A stretch of 64,000 nt of DNA from Ipomoea triloba (GCF_003576645.1 NC_044916.1:34533326-34597325); one strand, 5' to 3'; counted from the stretch's first letter, positions 23,233-35,779 are shown. Notes: generated by a model from the sequence alone, not told the origin. Numbers and translations are program-made.

Positions 23233-24770
23233 ATGTCCGTTTCGCCGCCGATCCAAATCGGAATCATCGGGTGTGCCGAAATCGCCCGAAAGGTTGCGCG
23301 GGCCATCAATCTATCACAGAGCGCCACCCTTCACGCCGTCGGCAGCCGCAATCTCGAAAAGGCCAAGAAATTCGCCGCCGATAATGGTTTCCCGGCTTCC
23401 GCTAAGGTCTACGGCAGTTACGAAGCCGTTCTTGATGACCCGGATGTCGACGCCGTCTATATGCCCCTCCCGGCGGCTCTGCACGTCAAGTGGGCTGTCT
23501 TGGCTGCCCAGAAGAAGAAACACTTGCTGCTTGAGAAGCCCGTGGCGCTGAATTCCAAGGAATTCGATACGATTTTGGAAGCGTTCGAATCCAATGGGTT
23601 GCAACTTATGGACGGTACCATGTGGATGCACCACCCTCGCACCGCTAAGATGAAGGAATTCATCTCCAATCCGGACCTCTTCGGTGAACTCAAATCGGTA
23701 CTGAGATTAAAGAAATAAATTCAATGGATTTAAAACTTTGTACTACTTGTCTCTTGTAGTGGTTTAAACTTCACTTGAGTATTTCATTTTCAACCAATCC
23801 TTAAAAAGATTCGTTCTTTTTGTTAGTAATAGCTTTAGAACTGATGTGTTGAGCATATATAATATATAAACATTGCATATATAATATATAAACATAAATG
23901 CGCAATCCAATCATTAGCTTAGGCTTCTAGTTGAGATGGAACATATGCTTAACTTTGTATCAGAGCCAACCCGAAGGTATCTCCATAAAAGGACTATGGT
24001 CCTTGCTTGGAGCCCATAAAAAAAGAGACTATGGTAAACGTGAAGTGAGGTGGCGTGTTGAGCATGTATAATATATAAACATGGTTTTTAATTGAGACGG
24101 AGCATATGCTTCAATTTGATGGGTAGTTGATATCTGGTTGACATTGCAGGTGCACAGTCAGTTCACATTTGCGGCTGATCCTGAGTTTCTTGAAAATGAC
24201 ATTCGTGTGAAGCCAGACCTTGATGCTCTGGGTGCTCTTGGCGATGTTGGGTGGTATTGCATCAGGTCCATTTTGTGGGCGGCTGATTTTGAGCTGCCCA
24301 AATCTGTAATTGCATTGAGGAACCCTGTGTTCAACAAATCTGGGGTCATTATGGCTTGTGGTGCTTCTTTATATTGGGAAGATGGGAAACTGTCAACTTT
24401 TCAGTGCTCCTTTTTGTCAAACATGACAATGGATGTCACTGCTATTGGAACTAATGGCACTCTGTATCTTCATGGTTTTGTGATCCCATATGATGAGAAA
24501 AAGGCTTCTTATATGACTGGCACAAAGTCTGGATTTACTGAGCTTGTGACAGAATGGGATCCAAAGCCTAGTGAGCACATTGTCACAACAGACATTCCCC
24601 AGGAAGTTCTGATGGTTGAGGAGTTTTCGAGGTTGGTTGCTAGTATTAAAAACGATGGCTCAAAACCGGAGAAGAAGTGGCCAACCTTTAGTAGGAAGAC
24701 TCAGCTGGTTTTGGACGCTGTCAAGACATCGATTGAGAAAGGTTTTGAGCCTGTAGAGATTGTGTGTTGA
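23233..24770 (+). CDS. Gfo/Idh/MocA-family NAD(P)-dependent oxidoreductase (At4g09670-like)
   Basis: Two exons, 23233-23697 and 24150-24770, joined at a codon boundary to give 361 aa, the normal length for this plant family. The N-terminal Rossmann fold has GIIGCA at residues 10-15. The conserved LLLEKP is at 98-103, where the Lys of EKP is the usual catalytic and cofactor residue of the family. The second exon holds the beta-sheet substrate domain (GALGDVGWYCIRSILW). The best-known relatives are animal dimeric dihydrodiol dehydrogenase and plant proteins listed as uncharacterised oxidoreductases; the true plant substrate is not known to me. It is probably cytosolic, since no signal peptide is seen. 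The intron contains a miniature LTR element, and a broken copy of the gene lies about 2 kb upstream. GC content of exon 1 is high compared with surroundings. Confidence 0.92.
23847..24116 (+). mobile_element. Miniature LTR retrotransposon (TRIM-like) in the oxidoreductase intron
   Basis: The 5-bp tgatg flanks both ends (23842-23846 and 24117-24121). Two direct repeats start tgttgagcat (23847 and 24056) and end near gagcatatgcttcaatt or its variant. The left copy is about 108 bp with an internal duplication; the right is about 61 bp, with a deletion. Right after the left copy comes tgtatcagagcc, a near match to the Met-tRNA primer site tggtatcagagcc. The interior of about 100 bp encodes nothing. 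It is transcribed within the host intron and presumably spliced out. Confidence 0.75.
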
Positions 24771-26210
24771 GTCGAGTGTCCGTGTGGCTATTGTGTGAAC
24801 ATATTTTATGTTGCAAATGCAATTGCAGCTTCTAATGTAGTGCTGTTTGGCTTGAATAAGCAGTTTATGTGCTGTACTGTTCTGTACTCAATGTTTGTGT
24901 TTTACGATTGTTGATAAAATCCTTGCCCAATTGAAAATTGGATTCTATGAGGCCTCATTTCTCTCTTTGCCTTGATGAGAAATATTGGTTGCAGATGATG
25001 TTTTACAGGGGATCCGAAAAATCTTTTTGATGCTGCAGTCACAAAATTCTCGATGCCTTCTTAGGGATGCTAAACCGAGTTGCTGATAGACTAGCTGTGG
25101 AAGGCTGCATGATGGATCAAAGTCCCGCTATCGGTCTGAAATTCTGAAATTTGACACCTCAAAAGCCGCTTATACTGCAAAAAGGTACCTCTTTGATCTT
25201 TACATTGAGAATTTTAATCTATGAAATTATAATCTTTATTAGTGCAATCTGTGGAAACAGATACATTTACTGTTTAGAATCCCGGATGCCATGTATTTTC
25301 ACTACACAAACAATGCTAATTGCTAACCCTCTCTGAAACATTGAAAGACCGGTAGGGACATGATGCTGCATAAAGACACTAGCAAGCAATTTGGACTAAC
25401 GATAATCAATGCATAATGGTTCAAATTTCCAAATCATATGAGTTTTGAAAAAGTGACAATCTCTTGATCCTTGGTGCATTTTGGGAGGCAAATTACATGC
25501 TGAGAGAATTATATAATATTTATGTCAACATCCAAATCTTGCTATCAGATATTTGATCATAAATTACTTGATTTGCTGTCCCTACTCTGGATCCATATAA
25601 CACAAGATATTGGCATTACGTGCTCTCAAATAATTGTTTGGATACGAAAGTATGGGGACTAAAAAGGATTGGCATAAGTGCATAACATGCTCTCAAGAAG
25701 GCCAATGGACAGTTCCCACCGGGAGTTGAACTTGGAACCTTATAATTGCCAAGCTAACTGTCCGACCAAGTTAGCTAGGGACTGTCTCGTCATTTTATGG
25801 CAACCAAGAATTGCCCTGCCCTAATTTCTTAATTGTATGATTTTATGGCAACCAAGAATTGCCCTGCCCTAATTTCTTAATTGTATGCATGCTACGCTTC
25901 TGACTTTGAAGCAATAAATGCTACATGTTCTAATATAATTTGTCTCAAACTTTGTCTTGTGGGTTCTGATTTCATCAACTCTCTGGTTTTGTTCCAAGTT
26001 CGTTATAATTAAATTAGGCTCTGTAATTTGAGACAAATTATTTGGGACATTAAGCAGCATGCTTGAAATGAAAAAGTTCAAAAAATGCACTTTTGGCCAC
26101 CTCAATTCTGTGACTATGTATTGCCATGCTATTATCATTGTGTTCATTCATGATGATAAATCCCTTTCTTCTGTAATAAATGCTATTATAAGTCGTTTAT
26201 GTATCTTAAC
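24771..26210. other. Downstream region of the oxidoreductase gene and intergenic DNA
   Basis: The 3' UTR probably extends a few hundred bases past 24771. After that I see no gene. A SINE-like stretch (agttgaacttggaacc, about 25715-25790, minus-strand tRNA-like box) and a 48-bp tandem duplication (25792-25887) are the only structures noted. Confidence 0.35.
25792..25887. repeat. Perfect 48-bp tandem duplication
   Basis: 25792-25839 is repeated directly as 25840-25887 without a visible difference; the unit starts attttatggcaaccaag. It lies in non-coding DNA. Confidence 0.9.
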
Positions 26211-26477
26211 AGGAAAATTGTAATTTATGCCCCTTCATAATATGCCAATTATCAATGTCACCCCTGAATTATTAGTGGTATAAATATTGCCCCTCAATTT
26301 TCAAAAACTGTACATATATTGCCCCTCCCATAGTGTAAATATTGCTCCCTGTCGGTACGGGAGGGGCAATATATTTACCGTTTTTGAAAATTGAGGGGCA
26401 ATATTTACACCACTAATAATTCAGGGGTGACATTGATAATTGGCATATTATGGAAGGGCAAAAATTACAATTTTCCC
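26211..26477. mobile_element. Foldback MITE, near-perfect hairpin with 9-bp target duplication
   Basis: tatcttaac flanks both sides (26202-26210 and 26478-26486). The two halves are inverted copies over about 120 bases each (ggaaaattgtaattt ... aaattacaattttcc; cctgaattattagtgg ... ccactaataattcagg), with a small loop near 26340. The 9-bp duplication fits Mutator-like elements. There is no coding capacity. The RNA would form a long hairpin. Confidence 0.85.
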
Positions 26478-26799
26478 TATCTTAACATCTTCATAGTCCA
26501 TATCATATGATGACTACTTCCTCTTGAAAATGATAGTGTCATTTGCATGAAACCAAAACCATTTGGTTGTCGTTTCTTACTATGATGCACGAAAACGTTT
26601 TTAGGTGGAGTTTGGTTGACTTTTATACATTATTATACGGAGTATCAGATTTGATACACATTATTATGTTTGTCAATTTTTGTTATCATACTATTCGATT
26701 CAAATTTTATAGTAATCATAAAACTCATTACTATTTCTTAATCTACTTTTGAACAATTGAATCAAAATAGGGGGAAAAAATGTAATTACTCACGCATTC

Positions 26800-27270
26800 A
26801 ATATGGATCTATAATATAATATATATAGACATATATGCACAATGGGGTTTGGTTCAAATGAGAACCCCTTGTAAAAAAGGGGGAGGGGATTGATCTCAAC
26901 CGCTTATAATAATTCATTAATAGTTGAGGGGAGGGTTCAGATGCGAGAAAAGGTTCCCGTGTGGTTGTGCGGTTATGCACCTTAAACATTAAAATTGCGC
27001 ACCTTAAGTACACAAATCACACACCTTAAGCATACAGACAAAACACCTTAAGTTTCAATAATTCACGCACTTTAAATATACAAATCACGCACCTTAAGAA
27101 TGAAAACCGTGCACCTTAAACTTTAGGTTCACACACCTTAAATTTCAATATTGATGCACCTTAAACATACAAATCACGCACTTTAAAAAGGAAAATCACA
27201 TACCTTAAAAGAAGAAAAATTACGTACCTAAGCAACTGCACGAGAAAAAAAACACACACACACATATATA
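26800..27270. mobile_element. Non-autonomous element with 'caccttaa' array
   Basis: About ten irregular repeats of the type 'caaatcacgcaccttaag' occupy 26975-27230, preceded by ggtttggttcaaatgagaac and bounded on both sides by TA-rich runs (about 26815 and 27265). The same motif in reverse orientation (aaggtgcgtgatttgt) forms the insert in a laccase intron at 43172-43615. The superfamily is not determined. Confidence 0.5.
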
Positions 27271-29072
27271 TATATAGATTTCAATTCTTGTTTATTTATT
27301 ATTAAACAAAAAGATTTTTTTCACTTAAAAACATTATAATTATCCAGTATTTTGATTCTAATTACGATTTCAATTCTTATGTTGGAATGGAACTCTCCTC
27401 AAAAAATCAAAATATTTTTGTGTTTTGAAAGCATTTTCTTTTAAAAAATTTATAAAAATTCTATAAAATATTTGAAAATGTATTTCTTAAAAACAAACTA
27501 GTAAACAATTAATATTTGTGCAGCACATGGGATATCTCCATTCATTTGAGTAAATCGACGGTTGAGTGTTGTTAAAAAATAAGAGAAAAAAGAGCGGTTT
27601 GTGTGTGCGTTTTTTATTTTATTTTATTTTTAAAATAACCTTAGCTTCAATTATTAATGAACTTGATGCTCAATTGCAATGAGTCTTTACTTTTTACGAG
27701 AGGATATTATTTTCATTTAAACCGTGTACCTATATACATATACACATTTTTTTTTCCATGTTTGTATCATATAATTTTCAGTGTTCCAGTTTCTCTTTTT
27801 GTTCTACCTATGTTTCTTAAGCATTTCTGAAGATATTATAGTGATATTTTTCATTATAATGAAATTGGATAATACTCATAAATAATATATTTATTAAATA
27901 AATTGATTCAAACGTGCCTAACTGCAGACTTTTTTTGAGTGGTTTACATGACTACATACACGATGTGTATATAAACATATATATGCATGCATACCTAATT
28001 TGTTTTTAAACATATAAATAATCTGGTAAGACGATGAGTAGTGGCCAAGATAACGAACCATTGAGACATTGACCAAACAAGCAAAAAACAACTACGCAAT
28101 TCATCCTTAAAAGTTAAAACAGTGGGCAGCAGCTAGCTAAGAATAGAAATTTCAAATGTAAGAATTTTGATCTTAAGGATATATGCCGCCGTTAAGGATA
28201 GGAAGGAAAAGTCTAATAAAGTTTGGTCCAGAATCTAGAGGGTATGGTGATGTCGTGAAAGGTGAGAGGGTTAAACTTCATAGAAAACAGTTATATTATT
28301 TCCTTGAAAAGGCAAGAAGTGAAAGTGACTAGTGAGGATTTAATTTATAGGAGTCGGAAGGAATTTAGTTGGACAATTAATTTAGTAATCACAGAGTTCA
28401 ATGCTTAATTTTTTGTGAAATTATGTATTAACCTTCTTAATTTGAATCACTAAATTATGACAATTTAAGATAGTTCATGTTTTTGTAGTCTTTTGTCGGC
28501 TAAAGTTTCAATATCAATTTCACTCATGCCAACCACGCCTCAATGAATATATCTGTTTCATGCATTCACATTCGTATACGTTAATCCCAATTTTTAAAGA
28601 ATGATTTTCAAATCCCATTTTCGGCAAAAATGCATTTTTACCCAACATATTATTAGTGGTTGTCCATTCCACTGTGTGGTGAAGAAATTGTCATAAATAT
28701 TAATGAAAAAATGTCAAATAAAGTGATAAACTTATCGTATAGGTGTATTTCGATCATTAAACTTAAAAAGAGTGCAATTAAACTTTAAAGTCAAATGTGT
28801 GCAGTTGGGACAATTTTTCAATTTTTCCGCTGGAATCCGATCATAATGCTTACGTAGCATGTACTAAGAATAGCTCTTTCCTTTGCCATTAGTTTGGATG
28901 AAAGATTAAAATGTTTTCAATTCAAATTGCATTAAAAGAAATCAGAAAAATATCTCAATTATTGCACACATTTTGCTTGTTTGATTATTTTATTGTACAC
29001 TTTTTAAGTTCGGTGATTTATTTGACACTTTTTTCTAAATTAATTACTCCAAAATAAATGGAACAATGATAC

Positions 29073-29112
<40 letters not shown>

Positions 29113-29640
29113 TTGAATTTGTGGGTTTGAGTCTCATATCGACTCTTTATACTTCAGTAGGTCCCGCTCTCTTTGGAAGTCAAATTTGTAATCTTGTGGT
29201 TATTATATCAACCGTCTGATCAACTCATTTGGAGTTACACCTAACTAGTAAGTAATTAATTTTAGTTTATGATGCATGTTTTCATTAATAAGGTTTTTAA
29301 TTTATTACTAATTTACAATATGATGTTTTATTTCTTGCCAGCTTGTAGGAATTGTTCAACCGATCATATCATATCGATATCTGGTAGCAAGGAATATTGA
29401 CCTTCAATTCTAATCCTTTTTACTCCAAATCAAATATCCATTCAAACACAAATTGAAGACAAGTCAGACATTGGACCAACCAAATTAAACACGGTTTTAT
29501 TCATTCCCTGGTATTGGCTAGGTACGTGAAACAAATGATTACAAAACATCCTGCTACGAAGTGGTATGGTTTTAATTAAAACGTGACTTAATCCTTGTCA
29601 ACATAATTCTTCCCAACCCCATTCTCCCTTCAACGCACAT
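27271..29640. other. AT-rich upstream region of the first laccase gene
   Basis: No gene is seen. Blocks near 27945-28200 (gagtggtttacatga, attcatccttaaaa, atcttaaggatat) recur in the same order upstream of the second laccase at 36865-37250, so this is shared ancestral promoter DNA. An (AAT)n run is at 29074-29111. Confidence 0.4.
29074..29111. repeat. (AAT)n microsatellite
   Basis: About twelve consecutive aat units. It is a plain simple-sequence repeat. Confidence 0.9.
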
Positions 29641-29645
29641 CTGTC

Positions 29646-29653
29646 TATAAATA
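29646..29653 (+). promoter_or_regulatory. TATA box of the first laccase gene
   Basis: TATAAATA, 113 bases before the ATG, in the context ctgtctataaatacatgcatc. The second laccase has the same box in matching context 85 bases before its ATG, which supports function. Confidence 0.65.
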
Positions 29654-29765
29654 CATGCATCCTCAGACCAGAAGTTCATCATCAACAACGCAACAACCCA
29701 AACATTCATTACATTTAATTTGCACAAATTACAAAACCAAATAGTGTTTGTTTATTCATAGTATA

Positions 29766-32204
29766 ATGTGGTCGGTTTCAGCAAAGGTTTTGGTTCTCCA
29801 GTTTATGCTTCTTTGTAGCCTTTTAGCTACAGAAGCTGCTGTTGTTCATCGTCACAAATTCATTGTAAGCTTAGCTTATATCTTCATTTATAGTGTTGGG
29901 AGGATCATTTTATTTTATTCCATTGAGCTTTTTAAAGTTTTGCTTATTCTTATTACCGCATTATATATAATCTGCAGATTGAAGAAACTCCATACACGAA
30001 GCTTTGCAGCAGTAAGAAGATCTTGACGGTGAACGGGAAGTTTCCCGGACCGGTTCTTTATGCCACTAAAGGAGATACAGTCATTGTGGACGTTTATAAC
30101 AAAGGATCCGAAAACATAACCATCCATTGGTATATATATTTTTTTAACCCTATGTACTTGGAAGTGCTATATATTATTAGTACAAATATAACTTAGCTTC
30201 ATTTTTGTGCAGGCATGGAGTGAAACAACCTAGAAATCCATGGTCGGACGGTCCAGAGTTCATAACTCAATGCCCTATTCGACCAGGAACTAAATTCAGC
30301 CAGAGAATAGTACTTTCTGATGAAGAAGGCACATTGTGGTGGCATGCTCATAGTGACTGGAACCGTGCCACAGTTCATGGTGCCCTTTTGGTTTATCCTA
30401 GCAAGGGAAGCCAATTTCCTTTCCCTAAACCCTCCGCTGAAGTGCCCATCATATTAGGTATATATATGTCAAACTTGCATTGCATTATTGCTTTTCTTTT
30501 TGTGCATGCAGTTCTTTTATTCAATATTTGGAATATAATAATAAATAACTAAATGTAAAATTTGAAATTCAGGAGAATGGTGGAAGAGTAATATATCACA
30601 AGTTTTCAGCCAGTTTCTTTCAAGTGGAGGAGATCCAGCCCGCTCTGATGCTTATCTCATCAATGGCCAGCCTGGAGATTTATATCCATGCTCCAAAAAT
30701 GGTATATATATATATATACATTTATATCTAATCTAATCTAAAAACATAATAAGTGTGAAGGAAGGTTATACCTTCATTTATGTTCGTTTTATGTTTGTAC
30801 ATTATGCTGTAAAAGTTGTACTTTACAATATATTAGACCAACATAATGTTTTTGTTTTTGTTTTGGTATCCATAGATACATTCGAGCTAGCGGTTGAACA
30901 TGGGAAAACGTATCTGCTACGAATGGTGAATGCAGTGATGAACAATATCATGTTTTTCTCCATAGCCAACCACCAGATCACCGTTGTTGGATCTGACGGC
31001 AGCTATGTAAAGCCGTTCAAGAGTAACTATATCACCATATCTCCCGGTCAAACCATTGACTTCTTACTCGAAGCCAATCAGCCCCTCAACCACTACTACA
31101 TGGAGGCTAAGCCCTATGCTCCCGGGGCGGCATTATCCAACCTCAACAGCACCACAGGGGTCGTTAAATACCGCGGAAACTTCGCTCCATCACCAGTAAG
31201 GCCTAATCTCCCAGTTTTCAACGACACTAATTCATCGGTTAATTTCACCGGAAAACTGAGAAGCTTAGCGGACTCGAAACACCCCGTGAATGTTCCGATG
31301 AACGTGACGACTAATTTGTTGTACTCCGTTTCGCTTAATACATTGCCGTGCCCGGATAATTCAACATGCACCAGCCCTATTAGGGGGAGTCGATTTTCCG
31401 CTAGCGTGAATAACATAAGCTTTGTTCTCCCCAAAATCGACATTCTTCAAGCTTACTACAAGAACATCAACGGCGTTTTCACCAGAGAATTCCCAGATTT
31501 TCCGCCCTTGAATTTCGACTTCACCGCGAGTAATCTGTCCGTTGAGCTCCGGCGGCCTGACCGGAGAACGGAAGCGAAAGTTCTAGAATATGGCACGGTT
31601 GTGGAGCTTGTTTTCCAAGGAACAAATTTACTTGGTGGAATGGATCATCCCATGCATTTGCACGGATACAGTTTTTACGTGGTGGGTTGGGGTTTTGGGA
31701 ATTTCAACAGGACGAGAGATCCCCAGAACTATAATCTTGTGGACCCACCTCTGATGAACACAATTGCAGTTCCCATAAACGGATGGACAGCCATTAGATT
31801 CGTGGCAGATAATCCTGGTAAGTCAACTACCTTACTATAGTGACTAGGAAGTTAACACCATATTCACTATTCAATGATAAAAGTAAACAAGTCTCAACTT
31901 ATACTAATAAGAATGTCAATAGGCTATAGTGTTCAGAGTTTCTGACCTGACTAACATGACTTAGAATTGCCAAAATCAACAATTAATCTAATTATCTAGG
32001 AATGTTAGTATATATACCATATCGTTAGTACAATATTAATGCCTTTTCTTTTTTTCTTTGAATTTTAAAACAGGAGTGTGGTTTATGCATTGTCATTTTG
32101 AACGACATGCAATTTGGGGAATGGAAATGACATTCATTGTTAAAGATGGAAAGCGATCCAATGAAAGAGTGTTGCCGCCTCCACCGGATATGCCCAAATG
32201 TTGA
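29766..32204 (+). CDS. Laccase (multicopper oxidase), cluster copy A
   Basis: Six exons, 29766-29864, 29978-30129, 30213-30457, 30573-30701, 30876-31817 and 32074-32204, joined in frame to 565 aa, the normal laccase size. Plant laccases are secreted, glycosylated enzymes that oxidise phenols with O2 and act in lignin and flavonoid polymerisation. A signal peptide (about residues 1-24, hydrophobic [14 protein letters not shown]) leads. All four copper-binding motifs are present: HWHG (83-86), HAHSDW (128-133), HPMHLHG (466-472) and HCHFERH (528-534, type 1 copper, with axial Met in WGM). Many NxT/S sites suggest glycosylation. Sequence style (ITQCPI, DGPEF) recalls the Arabidopsis LAC14/LAC15 group, from memory. 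It is very similar to copy B, and the two are a recent tandem pair. Confidence 0.93.
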
Positions 32205-32218
32205 AGATAGAAGAATAT

Positions 32219-34365
32219 TTAGTAATTTTGGTTATTTGTTACTTTATTATTTATTTAATTTGTACTGTTTAATTTACTAAAATAGCTTGTAATGCCTTTG
32301 TTCATTTGTTGTATTATTTCCACATTGTACTAATAATTTGTTGAAATAAGCTTGTAATGTGTAATTACATTCTGGTACTGGATAATAAATACTATACATT
32401 GTTTTTTCTCAGCCACTCCTCTGCAGCTAATTATAGTATGTATTATGATCCACAATGTAAGATAAACTATTGATATATTGAAAGTTTATTTTTTAAAAAT
32501 TCATTTTTAGTGATATGTATATTAATTTTTAATATATTATTCAAAAATGAATCATTAATACATAAAAATGTCATTTATCGATCTTTCAACGTAGATGAGT
32601 AGATCACAGTATAATTTGTCCTCCCACTTGCATTGCTCTGTATTGAAATTTGCAAGGCATTGATCCATTAACATATCTTTATTTTTAATTTTTTTTTAGA
32701 GAAATTTATTTCTATTTTTAATTTTTTTTGAGAGAAATTTATTTTTATTTTTAATTTTTTAAAGTATGATTTTAGGTCAATAAATCACCTTCCTAACTTT
32801 CTCGTCGTGGGCTCGTGGCTAAATTAAAATAGGAAAGTACGGGGAACGTGGAAGGTTTTTTGGTTAACCTAAGAGAAATGTTGATTAACCCCGTAGTAAT
32901 TTTGGTTATTTGTTACTTTATTATTTATTTAATTTGTAATGTTTAATGTACTAAAATAGCTTGTAATGTCTTTGTTCATTTGTTGTATTATTTCTAGGGC
33001 GGTTAACGAACCAAACATAAACGAACGAAGGCTGTTCGTGTTCGTTTGTTAAGGATTTTGGGGTGTTCGTGTTCGTTTGTTAAGGTTTTTGAAAATCCTG
33101 TTCGTGTTCGTTTGTTAAGCGTTCATCGTTAACGTTCGCGAACACGTTCACGAATGTGTTCGTTAACGTTAACGAATACGTTCACGAACGTGTTCATTTA
33201 CGTTCATGAACACATTCGTGAACATTTAATAACCAAACACCTGCACATGTTCACGAACACAATTTGTTCGTGAACAATAAATAATCTACGTTCATGAACA
33301 ATTTATATGTTTGTAAACATGTTTGCGAACATTATTTAACGAACATTAAACGAGCTTGTTCGCGAACATTACTAAACGAACACAAACGAGCTTGTTTACG
33401 AACACTACTAAACGAACACAAACGGGCTTGTTCGCAAACACTTAGCAAACGAGCTTACCACAGTTCAGACTCTGTTCGTTTATTAATCGAGTTCTAAATT
33501 TTGTTTGTTAATGTTCGTTTACTTTAACAAACGAACATAAACGAACGCTTACTGAGCTCGAACACGAGTAGTTTGTCGAAAGCTCTGTTCGCTAACACCC
33601 CTAATTATTTCCACATTAGCTTGTAATGTCTTTGTTCATTTGTTGAATGATTTCCACATTGTACTACTTATTTGTTGAAATAAGCTTGCATTGTAAAGTG
33701 TAATTACATTTTCGTCCTCGATAAATAAATACTATACATTGTTTTTTCTCAGCCACATCCTCTAATATGCACTAATTATTATATTATATGTATTATAATC
33801 CACATTGATATACTGAAAGCTTCTTTTTTTTTTTGTTTTTTTTTTAAAGATGTATATTAATTTTTAACATATTATTTAAAAATGAATCTTTAATACATAA
33901 AAAATATCATTTTTCGATTTTACAATGTAGATCACTGTATAATTTGTCCACTCCCCTTGCATTATTGCTGTGTATTGAAATTTGCAAGGCATTAATCCAT
34001 TAGCATTTCTTTATTTTTAATTTTTTAAAGTATGATTTTAGGTCAAGAAATTATTATGTCTTCAACGTTATTTTGATAAATTAAAATACATTTGAGAGGG
34101 TGAAAGTTAAATTTGTGGCCTTTTACATAAAGTAACATACTCATACAACTATTTTTTTTTTAATTTTAATTTTTTTTGCAATTTTTACTTATTTTTAAAA
34201 TTTTATAAAAATAAAAATAAATATAATAAGTAAACCCATCACCTTCCTAACTTTCTCGTCGTGCCTTAATTAAAATAGGAAAGTCCGGGGAACGTGGAAG
34301 GTTTTCCTATTTTATTTATTACTCCGTATTTAAAAATTTAAGAGAAATGTTGATTAAAAATATTG
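32219..34365. repeat. Tandem duplication of the laccase A 3' flank
   Basis: The DNA just after the laccase stop (from taattttggttatttgttac at about 32221) is repeated from about 32896. Landmarks recur in the same order: aaaatagcttgtaatg, cattgttttttctcagccac (32400 and 33739), aagtatgattttaggtcaa (32763 and 34028) and ggggaacgtggaaggtttt (32840 and 34286). The second copy is longer mainly because a hAT-type element is inserted in it. Confidence 0.8.
32995..33603. mobile_element. Non-autonomous hAT-type element rich in GTTCG/CGAAC
   Basis: The 8-bp attatttc flanks both ends (32987-32994 and 33604-33611). The ends tagggcggttaacgaac and gttcgctaacacccccta-like (right end ..gctaacacccc/cta) are imperfect inverted repeats. 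The interior is packed with short palindromic words such as gttcgtgttcg and cgaacacg, a common layout for subterminal transposase sites. There is no coding capacity; an open frame at 33294 is just repeats. An 8-bp duplication and these ends fit the hAT superfamily. Confidence 0.85.
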
Positions 34366-35618
34366 AAGAGAATAATGCGTACCAACAAATGTAGGGCTAA
34401 TAGGAAACCAACGAAATAAGTGTTTTGGGTGGAAGGCCGCAGTTATTATTTGATGGGTTGCATTTTGTAAATCAGTTTAAAAAAAAAATAGTCCACAATT
34501 TATACAAAAGAAGTAAATCTTATTATGAAGCTAGATTCTATGCGACTGATTTAATTAAGAGGATATTGACAAGAATTGAACTCACAACCTCCAAGTACAA
34601 AATAATTTTGCGGAAACATAATAAATCAAATTGTTGATCACATGGCCAAAAGAGCTAGGCTTCATAATCAAGGTCAAGAAACTAGGTGGACCCTCTAGGT
34701 TTGGTTGCCTATATTGTAATTTGGGTGACAGTGTTGGTTAATCAAGGTCTGATGCCTGATATCGAGAACTAAGTCTCCTTCGGGTGTTCTCCAGCTCCCT
34801 TCCAATCAAAAAAAAAAAATTGATTGTCTGGGTTTATTAATACATTATATAATTCAATAGTTTAAACAATTGCAAGGTTGGAGGATCAACTTTGGTATGT
34901 ATATCAAGTAAAAAAATTATAAAAAAAAAATTATATAGAGATACACAAGAGCCATAGCAAGAAATAAGAAGTTGCGGTTCAAATGTTGACCCCTTTTTCT
35001 TTTTCTTTTTTTTTTTTTTTTTTTTCATTTAGACCATTAAAATGCATTTATTTTTAAGAAATAGGTTTGAAAACTTTTAATTATGGATAAGAAATTATCT
35101 TAAAGCAATTTGAAGAATTTATGTGTGTGTGTGTGTGTGTGAGTGAAAAGAAGTGTTCAAAACATAAAAACATCAATTTCTAAGAATTTTATGTATCATA
35201 AATTTAGGAAAATATTTTCACTTCAATTTTAACTAGAGATCTCGAGTTCACATCTATACAATTAACCCAGGCCAACACGAATAGAATTAGTGTTTCGATA
35301 ATAATAAAAAAATTAAAAAAAAAAAAAAAAAGTAAGTAAGGTCTAGCTTCTTTCCCCTACATACATATAAAATATGTAGATATTACTAATTGTTATTTGT
35401 TAATGAATACATATAATTCACGCGTTTCTTATGAGTACGAAATTTATAATTTAATAAGAATGGTGGCAATGTAGCGGGATATGAGCAAATTATTACGTCC
35501 TTCAAGTTAAATTTATTTGACGTATATTTAAAGAGATTAGAAAGAAAAATTAAGATGAAAAGCGTGTGATTTTACCGTTTTTAAAAAAAATTGATTTTAC
35601 CAATTAATTTATAACAGA
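34366..35618. other. Intergenic DNA with a LINE-like remnant and simple repeats
   Basis: The stretch 34630-34815 reads VDHMAKRARL and ends with cgggtgttctccagctccc followed by an A run, as in the 3' ends of plant LINEs. A (GT)n run is at 35122-35141, with T and A runs near 35010 and 35310. No gene is present. Confidence 0.35.
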
Positions 35619-35779
35619 TTTTTTTTTTTTGAGTACTACTGACTCTGTTACAATATAGTATCTGTTCATAGCTACTTTCTCAACCTACTGAAGCACAAAG
35701 AATCAACAGTTGCCCCCATCATCCATGTGGGAGTGTTAACCGGTACACCGGATGCCACTAGACCACAAGGTCTTGGCAC
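35619..35779 (-). mobile_element. tRNA-derived SINE with target duplications
   Basis: Read on minus: a tRNA-like head with ccttgtggtctagtggcat (box A), a body ending ..gtagtactc, and a 12-base A tail. The host duplication tttataaca(g/a)a is at 35608-35618 and 35780-35790 (one mismatch). A 5'-truncated relative on + is at 56969-57093, sharing cagtaggttgagaaagtagc. Confidence 0.8.

Noticed and set aside
33294..33497. 67-codon open frame with repeated ACSRTLLNEHKR-like segments
   Set aside because: It is the translation of the GTTCG/CGAAC palindromic array inside the hAT-type element, not a gene.
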